DNA of 64,000 bases from NCBI GenBank assembly GCA_028820845.1, contig JAPPII010000011.1, positions 61,927-125,926 of the forward strand, in the 5' to 3' direction. This document shows, piece after piece, positions 23,206 through 31,144 of the stretch. The notes under the pieces were generated by a model. That model did no database searches, had not been told where the DNA came from, and was given only the letters and a program-made list of their open reading frames with translations. Within the stretch, counting starts at the first letter, position 1. Every line of letters begins with the position of its first letter. The position numbers and the translations under genes were made by a program. The DNA is from Candidatus Poribacteria bacterium (GTDB lineage: Bacteria; Poribacteria; WGA-4E; WGA-3G).

Positions 23206-24426
23206 ATGTTTAACAGCCTGACGGAACTCATAGAAAAAATACATCTCGGCGAAGACGCAACGATAGAATTCAAAAGAGAACTGCCGCGCAGAAGCAACCT
23301 TGCTGACGAGATCGCTGCTTTTGCCAATGCCAGGGGCGGCGTAATACTTATTGGGGTTGACGACACTGGCGAAATCGTTGGTTTAAACCGGCAGGAATTG
23401 GATAACGCGGAAAAAACAGTCGTTGAAATATGTCAGGACAGTATTGATCCGATCCTTCTCATTTTTACAGAAAAGCTACGGATTGACGGTAAGAATCTGT
23501 TAAAAATAGAGGTACCGAGAAGCCTGTTTGTTCACAAGACCTCTAACGGTTATTTCATACGCCAAGGAAGTAGTAAAAGGGAGATGCCCACCGAACAGTT
23601 GGCGCGGTTGTTTCAAACGCGCTCGCAAGCACGTATTATCGCCTTTGACGAACAGTTCGTCCCGAATACAGATGAAAATACATTAAAGAGCGACCTCTAC
23701 CAGCGGTTTATCACAGAAGGAGCCACAGAAGATGAAGTAGAAGACTTACTCCTTAAAAGGCGTTTACTCGTCAAGGAAGATGGTCAGAACCGTGCCTCTG
23801 TAGCCGGTGTACTGATGTGTCATGAGAACCCTGATGACTACCTCTACAACAGTTTCATTCAAGCCGTTTTTTATCTCAGTAAGGAAATGGATGCAAACCA
23901 CCAACTTGATGCCCAGGACTTTAAGGGACCACTTGACCAACAGATTATACACGCTATGAGGTTTGTTAAAAGATATAACGCAGTCGCAGCGCGGAAGGAT
24001 GTTGGCAGAATAGACTATCCAGAATATAGCATGCGCGCCATATTTGAAGCGATAGTCAACGCTGTTGTGCATAGAGACTATTCAAAAACCGGTTCAAAAA
24101 TACGGCTGTTTATGTTCGACGACCGGCTGGAACTTTACTCGCCGGGAGCACTGGCAAATACGGTGACAGTGGACAATCTACGTTATAGTCAAGCCACACG
24201 TAATGAACTCCTTGCACGATTGCTTTCAGAAATTACATTAGACGATGATATGAGAAGGCAGGTAGCTCGGCGACATTTTTTAGAACGCCGAGGGGAAGGG
24301 GTCGGTATCATCTTGAACGAAAGCGAAACACTAAGCGGGAAAACACCTGTGTATGAGGTATTTGACGAAGAATTACGTTTGACGATTTTTGCAGCAAAGT
24401 CCCCCCACGAAGTGGAGAAACAGTAA
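23206..24426 (+). CDS. AlbA_2/Schlafen-domain protein with C-terminal HATPase-like domain
   Basis: 406 residues. Residues 15-130 are an AlbA_2 (Schlafen, divergent AAA-4) domain: EDATIEFKRELPR, then AAFANARGGVILIGVDD and the SNGYFIRQGSSKREM block. The C-terminal part has EAIVNAVVHRDYS and MFDDRLELYSPG, the ATP-lid pattern of the HATPase_c_4 group often annotated as RecG-like transcriptional regulators. ATG 23206 has GGAG nine bases upstream. Proteins of this design occur often in defence islands, and its position after the restriction genes fits. The role is unproven and may be nucleic-acid sensing, RNA cleavage or regulation. Two small genes follow closely. Confidence 0.8.
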   Translation: MFNSLTELIEKIHLGEDATIEFKRELPRRSNLADEIAAFANARGGVILIGVDDTGEIVGLNRQELDNAEKTVVEICQDSIDPILLIFTEKLRIDGKNLLKIEVPRSLFVHKTSNGYFIRQGSSKREMPTEQLARLFQTRSQARIIAFDEQFVPNTDENTLKSDLYQRFITEGATEDEVEDLLLKRRLLVKEDGQNRASVAGVLMCHENPDDYLYNSFIQAVFYLSKEMDANHQLDAQDFKGPLDQQIIHAMRFVKRYNAVAARKDVGRIDYPEYSMRAIFEAIVNAVVHRDYSKTGSKIRLFMFDDRLELYSPGALANTVTVDNLRYSQATRNELLARLLSEITLDDDMRRQVARRHFLERRGEGVGIILNESETLSGKTPVYEVFDEELRLTIFAAKSPHEVEKQ

Positions 24427-24432
24427 AAACCA

Positions 24433-24687
24433 ATGCCTACACCTACCTTCAAAATCACCGCTATTGAAAGCCAACTTTACGAATGGGACAAACCGCCTAT
24501 CTGGAACGGTATGCACGTATACGATAAGGGCAGACTCCATCTCGTAAAAGTGACAGCTTTTGAACAGTACCGAGAATGGTACTTGATCGGTTCGCAAATG
24601 TTGAAGGACGATGTCCTCTTGACACGCCGACACCGCCAAAAAATTCAGAATCAGTTGAACCAGCAAATGGGGGATATGATTCTATGA
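24433..24687 (+). CDS. Small hypothetical protein, defence-island associated
   Basis: 84 residues, six bases after the AlbA gene. The sequence (MPTPTFKITAIESQLYEW, IWNGMHVYDKGRLHLVKVTAFEQYREWYLIGSQ) suggests a small mixed alpha/beta protein with several Trp and Tyr residues and a basic, Gln-rich helix at the end. No signal peptide or membrane segment. I do not recognise the family. Tight spacing to the upstream gene and an ATGA overlap with the next gene argue that it is real and co-translated with them. Confidence 0.6.
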   Translation: MPTPTFKITAIESQLYEWDKPPIWNGMHVYDKGRLHLVKVTAFEQYREWYLIGSQMLKDDVLLTRRHRQKIQNQLNQQMGDMIL

Positions 24688-24929
24688 AAGAGCAACCCGT
24701 TGGAGTTGGACGAAGTGCTGTTGATTATTCCGTTGGACAACGGCCCGTACATAATACCTATGAACCACCCAACCCTATTCCACAGTTTCGAGCGCGCCCG
24801 AAAATACATCAGGCGGAGCCTTCCATCAAGAGACCCGCATATTCGACAATCACGCAGCGGCTAACAAAAACGGGAGTGCCTGAGACATCCGCGGATCCCC
24901 TGACAGCAGAATCGAAAAAAAATAATTGA
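24684..24929 (+). CDS. Small Pro-rich hypothetical protein
   Basis: 81 residues from ATG 24684, which overlaps the stop of the previous gene by four bases (ATGA). The protein is low-complexity and probably disordered (MKEQPVGVGRSAVDY, EPPNPIPQFRARP, RLTKTGVPETSADP), rich in Pro, Arg and Lys. No family recognised. The overlap and direction support translation. The composition leaves open that it is a chance extension, so confidence is modest. Confidence 0.45.
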   Translation: MKEQPVGVGRSAVDYSVGQRPVHNTYEPPNPIPQFRARPKIHQAEPSIKRPAYSTITQRLTKTGVPETSADPLTAESKKNN

Positions 24930-24954
24930 CTTAATTTACGAATTCTGCTACACT
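24926..24954 (+). promoter_or_regulatory. Promoter for the first LamG gene
   Basis: TTGACT (24926-24931), 17 bases, TACACT (24949-24954), 41 bases before GTG 24996. It lies at the end of the preceding reading frame. Confidence 0.5.
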
Positions 24955-24995
24955 CCTCTCATCAAAATTCTCAAACAATGGGAGGTTAAAAGACC

Positions 24996-25790
24996 GTGAG
25001 ACACGTTTGTTTAGTCTTGTTTATTACTGTATTTGCCGTAGCTTCTACCTTTGCAGGGATCCCTGACGATGCCGATTTGCTTTCATGGATTGGTGAAGGG
25101 AGTGGAAACAAAGCCGTTGATGGAACCGGAAACGGGAATGATGGCACATTTCACGGTAACGCCAAGTGGGTTGCCGATGGCAAATTTCAGGCAGGGATTT
25201 CCCTCAAAGGCGCGGAAACCTACATGGAAGTCCCCGATCAGATCGCTGAAGAAGGAAGCCTACTCTTCTGGTTCAAACCCGATTGGGACGGCTCCGATGG
25301 TGACGATTATCGGATTTTTGATGCCAGTTTCGGACCCATTTACTTCTTCGTGTCCAAAGGGGCTAACCACGCTGACATCAACCCCGAAGATTTCGGTTTC
25401 TATTTTGAAGCGGCTGACGATGCCGATTGGCAGGATGTTGAATTCGATCCAGACGGAATCATAAAGAAGGGCGAATGGTTCCATGTCGCAGCAACATGGG
25501 ACTTTGGGGGCGGAAATCCTTTCCTATACATTGACGGTGCGGAGGCAGCAACCAGCGGTAAGAAAATTACCGGTGGATTCCCGCAGCTCCACGAAAAACC
25601 GAGATTCGGATGGGAAACTGTTCCTTATATTCCCTTCCTGAACGGCGCAGAAGGCATTATTGATGAAATCTCTTTTTGGCAGCGTGCCCTTGATGAAGGT
25701 GAGATTCAGGAGATGATGGACACCAGCTTGGATGTCAAAGCGGAGGGGAAACTCGCTGTTACGTGGGGCGATTTAAAGGTCACTCGCTAA
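24996..25790 (+). CDS. Secreted LamG (concanavalin A-like) domain protein
   Basis: 264 residues starting at GTG 24996 with GGAGG ten bases upstream. A signal peptide (VCLVLFITVFAVASTFAG) is followed directly by a LamG/laminin_G_3 domain: WIGEGSGNKAVDGTGNGNDG, then GTWFHVAATWD-like (GEWFHVAATWD), LYIDGAEA and the closing IIDEISFWQRALDEGEI. The last 16 residues include EGKLAVTWGDLKVTR, a tail shared with the LamG protein at 33.9 kb. It is exported, probably to the cell surface or outside, to bind carbohydrate or matrix. A rho-independent terminator follows. Confidence 0.85.
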   Translation: MRHVCLVLFITVFAVASTFAGIPDDADLLSWIGEGSGNKAVDGTGNGNDGTFHGNAKWVADGKFQAGISLKGAETYMEVPDQIAEEGSLLFWFKPDWDGSDGDDYRIFDASFGPIYFFVSKGANHADINPEDFGFYFEAADDADWQDVEFDPDGIIKKGEWFHVAATWDFGGGNPFLYIDGAEAATSGKKITGGFPQLHEKPRFGWETVPYIPFLNGAEGIIDEISFWQRALDEGEIQEMMDTSLDVKAEGKLAVTWGDLKVTR

Positions 25791-25834
25791 CAACGCAGTT
25801 GGACAAACTGTCCATATAAAACCTTATTTTTGTA

Positions 25835-25865
25835 AGTCTGGCGATGCATTTCGCCAGACTTTTTT
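25835..25865 (+). terminator. Rho-independent terminator after the LamG gene
   Basis: A perfect 10-base stem AGTCTGGCGA/TCGCCAGACT with a six-base loop (TGCATT) is followed by five T residues and more T-rich sequence. On the minus strand there is no T tract, so it acts on plus-strand transcripts. Confidence 0.9.
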
Positions 25866-25891
25866 ATTTTTCAATTGAACTTTTTAAACCT

Positions 25892-27178
25892 TTAAAAAAG
25901 CGGTTCCGTTGTCCTCCCTAAAGCCCGAGGCAGCCAGAGACTCAAATCTGGAATATAGGTCACCAATACTAACGCTATCAATAGCAAGACAATAAACAAG
26001 AGAACCGAACGGTAGAGCACAACGACTGACCGATCAAACTTCATGCTGGAGATGAATAAATTCATGCCAACCGGCGGGGTCAAATAACCGATCTCAAGGT
26101 TCGTTAAGACGATGATGCCCAAGTGCGCTTTATCAATTCCGAACTCTTCGGCGATGGGCAGCAACAACGGGACAACGATGATGACCGCTGAAAAAATGTC
26201 CATCAGACACCCGACGATGAGCAGAAAAATATTGAGTCCAATGAGCGTGACAACCTTGTTTTCAGTTGTCGCTTGAATCCAATCGAGGACAGTTGTCGGT
26301 ACATCAAGCGTGATGAGGTAGTTTGTTAGACCTAAAGCGATACCTAAGATGATGAGGATTGCCCCGACAAGCAGCGTACTCTCTTTGACAATACGCGGTA
26401 AGACTTTCACTGAAATGGAGCGGTGGATGCCAAATTCCACGATACAGGCGTAGATAGCCGTCAGCGCGGCGGCTTCATCCAATGTAACGAAGCCGGAGAT
26501 GATACCACCTAACACAACAAACGGAAGAAGCAGCTCCCATTTTACGTCCCAGAGCGTTCGGAGAAAAACGCGAATATCGAACGGTGTGGTCTCAATTCGT
26601 TTGGCAAGACTCCATCCGCAGCAATAGAAACTCAAAATACCGAGGATAAGCAGGCCCGGAATAATACCCGCAAGGAACATCCTTTCGATAGGTACCTGAG
26701 CGATAATCGCGTAGAGAATCAGCGGAACACACGGCGGAAATAGGAGTCCGATACTCCCGGAAGCCGTCACCAAACCGAGCGAGAATCTGTCGCTATACGT
26801 CTGACGCAGGATTGGATATAGTAATCCGCCGAGAGCGATAATCGTTACGCCAGACGCGCCTGTAAAAGTTGTGAAGAAGGCACAAGTTCCAAGGACAACC
26901 ACGGCAATCCCGCCGGGTAACCATCCAACGCTGGCACGCGCAAACGCAATCAACCGCTGCGGTGCCTTCCCTTCAGCGATGATATAGCCCGCAAAGGTGA
27001 AGAGTGGGATAATCAGGATTGTCGAATTTCTCGTGAGTCGGTTGAAGTCGATGAGGATCGTTGAAATCGGTTCGCCTGCCGTGAGGTATCCGATAATTGA
27101 TGCACCACCTAATAGAACGAAGAGTGCACCGCCGAAAAGCGCGAAACCTACCAGTCCAATACCAATGATGAGACCCAT
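25892..27178 (-). CDS. dctM: TRAP transporter large permease (DctM type)
   Basis: 428 residues, about 12 hydrophobic segments, normal for DctM. Typical family features are GLIIGIGLVGFALFGGALF at the start, LLFPPCVPLILYA in the middle and the late EIGYLTPPVGMNLFI. It forms the ion-driven channel of a tripartite ATP-independent importer in the inner membrane. Its ATG overlaps the stop of dctQ by one base (TAATG). It is the last gene of a minus-strand operon: LarA paralog, LarA paralog, dctQ, dctM. No periplasmic binding protein (DctP) is encoded here. Context suggests a 2-hydroxy acid or sugar acid substrate. Confidence 0.92.
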   Translation of the reverse strand: MGLIIGIGLVGFALFGGALFVLLGGASIIGYLTAGEPISTILIDFNRLTRNSTILIIPLFTFAGYIIAEGKAPQRLIAFARASVGWLPGGIAVVVLGTCAFFTTFTGASGVTIIALGGLLYPILRQTYSDRFSLGLVTASGSIGLLFPPCVPLILYAIIAQVPIERMFLAGIIPGLLILGILSFYCCGWSLAKRIETTPFDIRVFLRTLWDVKWELLLPFVVLGGIISGFVTLDEAAALTAIYACIVEFGIHRSISVKVLPRIVKESTLLVGAILIILGIALGLTNYLITLDVPTTVLDWIQATTENKVVTLIGLNIFLLIVGCLMDIFSAVIIVVPLLLPIAEEFGIDKAHLGIIVLTNLEIGYLTPPVGMNLFISSMKFDRSVVVLYRSVLLFIVLLLIALVLVTYIPDLSLWLPRALGRTTEPLF

Positions 27179-27744
27179 TATTCCGGCACTCCTTTACTCA
27201 CGTCGGGAACCGCTCCGCTATTTGTTAAACGGATGCCAATCTGAAGGGCGAAGTGAAGTCCGATGAGGACAAATCCGACCGGAATAATGCTCTTTGCCCA
27301 CCACAAGGGGATGTTACCTATTAGTACAGCCTCGCTTGATTGTTCATCTATAACGAAATCGAAGCCGTAGTATGCTAAGATGCCGACAACAATCAGAGCG
27401 AGGCAATCAACACTCAGGTTACTCCATCGCGTGATTTTTTCGGGAAGAATTCGGCTAAGCACATCAATACTGATGTGTCGTCTCTCACACGTGGCAAGCG
27501 CAGCCCCGAGGAAACACAACCAGAGCGTCAAATGCTGGAGCATTGTATCGCTCCACGCCAGACTCATTTGAAACCCATAGCGCAAGACAATTTTGAGGAC
27601 CGCAAGTCCTAACATCATTGCAATAATCGCACACAGCAAGCCGGTTTCAATCTTACCCAGACCGGTATTGATACGCTGTAGAAACAAAGCCGTGTTGTGT
27701 GGGACTTGCGGATGCTCGGTGCTTGCTTTAGAGAAATCGTTCAT
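27178..27744 (-). CDS. dctQ: TRAP transporter small permease (DctQ type)
   Basis: 188 residues with four hydrophobic segments (GLLCAIIAMMLGLAVLK, TLWLCFLGAALATCE, LIVVGILAYYGFDFV, WWAKSIIPVGFVLIG), the standard DctQ topology. The conserved ATCERRHISIDVL block follows the second segment. It pairs with DctM in the membrane. It begins three bases after the end of the upstream LarA paralog, so it is tightly coupled to the racemase genes. Confidence 0.9.
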   Translation of the reverse strand: MNDFSKASTEHPQVPHNTALFLQRINTGLGKIETGLLCAIIAMMLGLAVLKIVLRYGFQMSLAWSDTMLQHLTLWLCFLGAALATCERRHISIDVLSRILPEKITRWSNLSVDCLALIVVGILAYYGFDFVIDEQSSEAVLIGNIPLWWAKSIIPVGFVLIGLHFALQIGIRLTNSGAVPDVSKGVPE

Positions 27745-27747
27745 GAG

Positions 27748-29007
27748 TTATTTCCCTTGCGCTAACACCTGGATCCCCGCCGATGGCAGTACAGCAACTT
27801 TCGCGTTTGCGGGCAGCTTATCAGCAAATAGCGCAATGAGTTGTTCGAGATCACGGAAGAGGAGTGCCCCCGGGTGCTTCTTGTAAAAATCGTCCACTAA
27901 AAAGTGTTCTGACCAGACGTGCAATTGCTCTTGATTCCCAAGCTGTGGTGCAGGGAGTTCAGATGCTGTCCGCTCCGCTTTCTGTTCAAGGAAACGGGCG
28001 TAGTCGATTTGATCGAACAGCCCATGGTAGCAGATGCCGTCACTCGCTGGATTCAGTGCCATCTTATACGCTTTCTCAAAATGACGTGTTGCCCAGAGGG
28101 CTTTGCCCGTCTGGATTGGATCGCTATCGAGCGGATAACAGTTTAGCACAACGAGATCTGTCTCTTTCCGGCTCGCTTCTGGGATCTCTGTGCCGTAAGT
28201 CTCCAAAGCGAAGTGAGCGCCTTTCCGATGCGCCTGTACAAAATCGCCGACGAACAACCCGCAGATTTCACGACGACTGTTGAGCACCGTGTTGACGATC
28301 ACATCAAGACCCAAGACACCTGCCACGGCTTCAGAGAAATCACGGTGGTCCGGTTCACTGCCTTTTCTTTCTATAACAGCGTGTCCACGACTCGGTGAGA
28401 AAGAGTGGAAATAGAACATCGTCGTGAAACCGGCAATTCCTGGGACAACCAATTTCGCACCACCACCGAAACCGACGGAACCGTGCGGATAGATACCACC
28501 CAAACAAATCTTGAAATCCGCATCTGCAACAACTCGGTTGAGATAGATCGGCATGCCGTTATCAAGGCTCCCTAATGCACGGAGATCACCGCTCATAAAA
28601 TCGTGGCTGGTGGCTTCGTGCGCAGCGGCAACGTCTGCCCCAATCTTTTTCGCAACTTCTTCATCGGTGAGGGGACGGTGGGAACCGCCACCAACAACAA
28701 ATCGGATCTCGGATTTCGGGACACCCGCTGACGCTAATTCACGCAAGAGGAAAGGAACCACTGTCGCAGCGGGGGTCGGACGACTCAAATCGTCTACAAT
28801 GATAGCAGCACTTTTCTTGCCTTTTGCGAGGTCTGAGATGCGGGATGTGCCGATTGGCTCAGCAAATGCTTGTTCAATTTGGGCATCCGAAAGCACAGGT
28901 GCATCCTTGGGACCTAATGTTTCGACCTCCCAACCCGAAGGAAAATTCAGCGTCAATTCTTCATCCCCGTACCATGCACGGGAGTGGACTGTAGCAGTGT
29001 TGTTCAT
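27748..29007 (-). CDS. LarA-family nickel-pincer racemase/epimerase, paralog 2
   Basis: 419 residues. It carries the residues that hold the nickel pincer cofactor in lactate racemase: His110 in VVGGGSHRPLT, His175 and Lys185 in YPHGSVGFGGGAK, and His201 in MFYFHSFS. The His-Lys-His spacing (10 and 16) equals that of LarA His174, Lys184 and His200. The VDDLSRPTP loop is also conserved. The enzyme therefore probably racemises or epimerises a 2-hydroxy acid. No larB, larC or larE cofactor genes lie in the window, so they must be elsewhere. Its start overlaps the end of the upstream paralog by ATGA. The TRAP permeases downstream probably import the substrate. Confidence 0.87.
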   Translation of the reverse strand: MNNTATVHSRAWYGDEELTLNFPSGWEVETLGPKDAPVLSDAQIEQAFAEPIGTSRISDLAKGKKSAAIIVDDLSRPTPAATVVPFLLRELASAGVPKSEIRFVVGGGSHRPLTDEEVAKKIGADVAAAHEATSHDFMSGDLRALGSLDNGMPIYLNRVVADADFKICLGGIYPHGSVGFGGGAKLVVPGIAGFTTMFYFHSFSPSRGHAVIERKGSEPDHRDFSEAVAGVLGLDVIVNTVLNSRREICGLFVGDFVQAHRKGAHFALETYGTEIPEASRKETDLVVLNCYPLDSDPIQTGKALWATRHFEKAYKMALNPASDGICYHGLFDQIDYARFLEQKAERTASELPAPQLGNQEQLHVWSEHFLVDDFYKKHPGALLFRDLEQLIALFADKLPANAKVAVLPSAGIQVLAQGK

Positions 29008-30284
29008 ACGGTTTCTCCATTTACTGGATCAGTCTCTGGGACTAATACCTGAATTCCGGCTGCTGGCAAGACACCGACGCGCGCCCGTGCCGGAAGTTTC
29101 TTTGCGAAGAGTTGAATCACTTGTTCAAGGTTGCGAAAAAGGCGTGCCGCTGGGTATTCCTTGTAGAACTCATCTGCCCCAAAGTGCTCAGACCAGACGT
29201 GTAGTTGGTTGCGTCTTCCGATTTCCGGTGCCGGAGGTTCAGACGGAATCTGTTGCGCCCGCTGGTCGAGGTAACGCCGATAATCAAGTCTATCGTACAG
29301 TCCGTGGTAACAGCTGCCGTCACTCGCTGGGTAGAGGGCTAATGTATAGGCGTTCTCGAAATAGCTAAAAGCCGCCAACGCCTTGTCGAGTTGGATCGCA
29401 TCAGAATCAAGTGGGTAGCAGTTGACTATAACCAAATCGGTCTCTTTTTCGTTAATTTCAGATACCGGTGTGCTATAAGTATCCAAGGCGAAACGTGCCC
29501 CTGCGCGGTGTGCCTTCACAAAGTCACCTACGAACACCCCAGAGATCTCGCGATAACTATTCAGGGTAACGTTTGCGATAGCGTCAAGTCCGAGAATTTG
29601 TGCTGCTCTCTCAGCACAGTCGCGTCGGTCAAGTGCTACCTCTCCCTCAATTACTGCGGGACCACGGCTTGATGAGAAAGTATGGAAATAGAATATTGTC
29701 GCAAATCCTGCGACACCCGGGACAATCAACTTCGCACCCCCGGTAAAACCGACGGAACTGTGCGGATAGAAGCCCCCGATACAGATTTTGAAATCCGCAT
29801 CTGCAACGATACGATTAATATAGATAGGCATGCCGTTATCAAGGTTACCCAATGCCCGGAGATCGCCTGCCAGGAAGTTATGGTTTGTTACCTCGTATTC
29901 CGCAGCCACATCTGCCCCAATCTTTATAGGGATCTCTGCATCCGTTAGGGGACGATGGGAACCGGGTCCAACAACAAAACGGATTTCGGACTTTGGAACA
30001 CCCGCTACCGTTAACTCGCGCAAGAGAAACGGGATAACTCTTGCAGCAGGTGTCGGGCGACTCAGATCATCCACAACAATAGCAGCACTTTTCTTGCCTT
30101 TTGCGAGTTCTGAGATGCGAGGCGTGCAGATTGGCTCAGCGAATGCACGTTCGATTTGTGCGTCAGAGAGGGCAGGGGCATCCTTAGGTCCTAACATTTC
30201 TACTTCCCAATTGGTTGGGAAATTCAGTGGCAACGCCTTGTCTCCGTACCAGGCACCGGAACGAACTGTAATAGTATTATTCAT
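29004..30284 (-). CDS. LarA-family nickel-pincer racemase/epimerase, paralog 1
   Basis: 426 residues from ATG 30284 (MNNTITVRSGAWYGD), which aligns with its paralog and has GGGAAG upstream. A longer frame to 30347 is unlikely. The nickel-pincer residues are conserved: His in VVGPGSHRPLT, His and Lys in YPHSSVGFTGGAK and His in IFYFHTFS. The two paralogs are similar along their whole length but differ in substrate-facing loops such as FYFHTFSSSRGPAVIE versus FYFHSFSPSRGHAVIE. Two intact copies in tandem imply two substrates or a heteromer. It is the first gene of the operon with the TRAP permeases. Confidence 0.87.
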   Translation of the reverse strand: MNNTITVRSGAWYGDKALPLNFPTNWEVEMLGPKDAPALSDAQIERAFAEPICTPRISELAKGKKSAAIVVDDLSRPTPAARVIPFLLRELTVAGVPKSEIRFVVGPGSHRPLTDAEIPIKIGADVAAEYEVTNHNFLAGDLRALGNLDNGMPIYINRIVADADFKICIGGFYPHSSVGFTGGAKLIVPGVAGFATIFYFHTFSSSRGPAVIEGEVALDRRDCAERAAQILGLDAIANVTLNSYREISGVFVGDFVKAHRAGARFALDTYSTPVSEINEKETDLVIVNCYPLDSDAIQLDKALAAFSYFENAYTLALYPASDGSCYHGLYDRLDYRRYLDQRAQQIPSEPPAPEIGRRNQLHVWSEHFGADEFYKEYPAARLFRNLEQVIQLFAKKLPARARVGVLPAAGIQVLVPETDPVNGETV

Positions 30285-30356
30285 AAATGCTTCCCATCTT
30301 AAAATAATATGATTGGAATGGTCTAATTCGTTGAACTTTCTTAGCACACAATATAC

Positions 30357-30755
30357 TTACGGGTTATCAGTAATTTCAAGTTTGGGGTTGGCATCCACAG
30401 GCGGCTTAACAGAGTGATTCTCGCCCTTGATTTCAAACGCAGAGCCTACCTCCTCCAAAGGTTCGACTGAAAGGCGACATCCAAGAGCGGTGAGAATAGT
30501 TCTGAGTGTATCTATCCGCGGTGCCTTTTCACTGGATAGCTCTTTCAATAGTACTTGTAGTTCAGTGTGAGTATGCTTGGCGAGTTTAGATATTTCACTT
30601 TGCGCTTCAACAGCACTCTCAAGTGCCATCTGGACAGCAGCAATGTTTCCGTGTGTTTGATACTCTTCCATAACCGCTTCAAGATAGCCAATGACATTTC
30701 CTCTATCAACGAGTTGTTCAATGAGAACTTCGCGCCATTCTCGGTATTTTCTCAT
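30357..30755 (-). CDS. Putative antitoxin, XRE/HigA-like (COG3636 type)
   Basis: 132 residues, with an HTH region QSEISKLAKHTHTELQVLLKELSSEKAPRIDTLRTILTAL (about 72-110), matching the pattern of antitoxins that partner addiction-module killer proteins (YLxxxxEE, then HTH, then alGxxLxVEP). The C-terminal 35 residues are a polar extension. The start overlaps the toxin stop by four bases (ATGA, 30752-30755), so toxin precedes antitoxin as in higBA. It would bind the toxin and repress the operon. It lies 72 bases upstream of the larA operon in the same direction, so read-through is possible. Confidence 0.75.
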   Translation of the reverse strand: MRKYREWREVLIEQLVDRGNVIGYLEAVMEEYQTHGNIAAVQMALESAVEAQSEISKLAKHTHTELQVLLKELSSEKAPRIDTLRTILTALGCRLSVEPLEEVGSAFEIKGENHSVKPPVDANPKLEITDNP

Positions 30756-31090
30756 CCGTATGTCTCCTTATGTTGTCTCCAATAAGTTTTTGCACGTACA
30801 ATATCTCGCTGCTGTGATGACTTATCACCGCCACAGAGCAGCAAAACGATTGTGTTATCGACTTGTCCAAAATAGATGCGATAGCCGGACCCAAAATGAA
30901 AGCGCAATTCAAAAACACCATCACCTACAGATCCATAGTCGCCAAGACTGCCTAATTCGATTAAATCAAGCCGTGCCTGGATCCGATCATGTGATTTTGT
31001 ATCTTGAATAGATTGGAACCATATAGAGAAAGGTTCTCGTCCATTTGCATCCCGATAAACTTGCAATCTTCTTGGATGTGCGTCGCGCAT
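30752..31090 (-). CDS. RelE/HigB-family toxin (addiction module killer protein type)
   Basis: 112 residues. The pattern GDYGSVGDGVFELRFHFGSG, then YRIYFGQV and VLLLCGGDKSSQQRDIVRAKTYW is the hallmark of the phage-derived Gp49/HigB-like 'addiction module killer' group in the RelE/ParE superfamily. The predicted activity is ribosome-dependent mRNA cleavage. No strong Shine-Dalgarno sequence lies before the ATG at 31090, which would keep toxin synthesis low. It is immediately downstream of pyrG (54 bases) in the same direction. Confidence 0.82.
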   Translation of the reverse strand: MRDAHPRRLQVYRDANGREPFSIWFQSIQDTKSHDRIQARLDLIELGSLGDYGSVGDGVFELRFHFGSGYRIYFGQVDNTIVLLLCGGDKSSQQRDIVRAKTYWRQHKETYG

Positions 31091-31144
31091 TGATACGTTG
31101 TCGTCCGCTCCCTCTCGTGTAGTTTTATGATAATTTTCGATTTT

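Noticed and set aside
28553..29368. Plus-strand 271-residue frame across the two larA paralogs
   Set aside because: It is antisense to both conserved racemase genes and spans their junction. It is a shadow frame of high-GC coding sequence.
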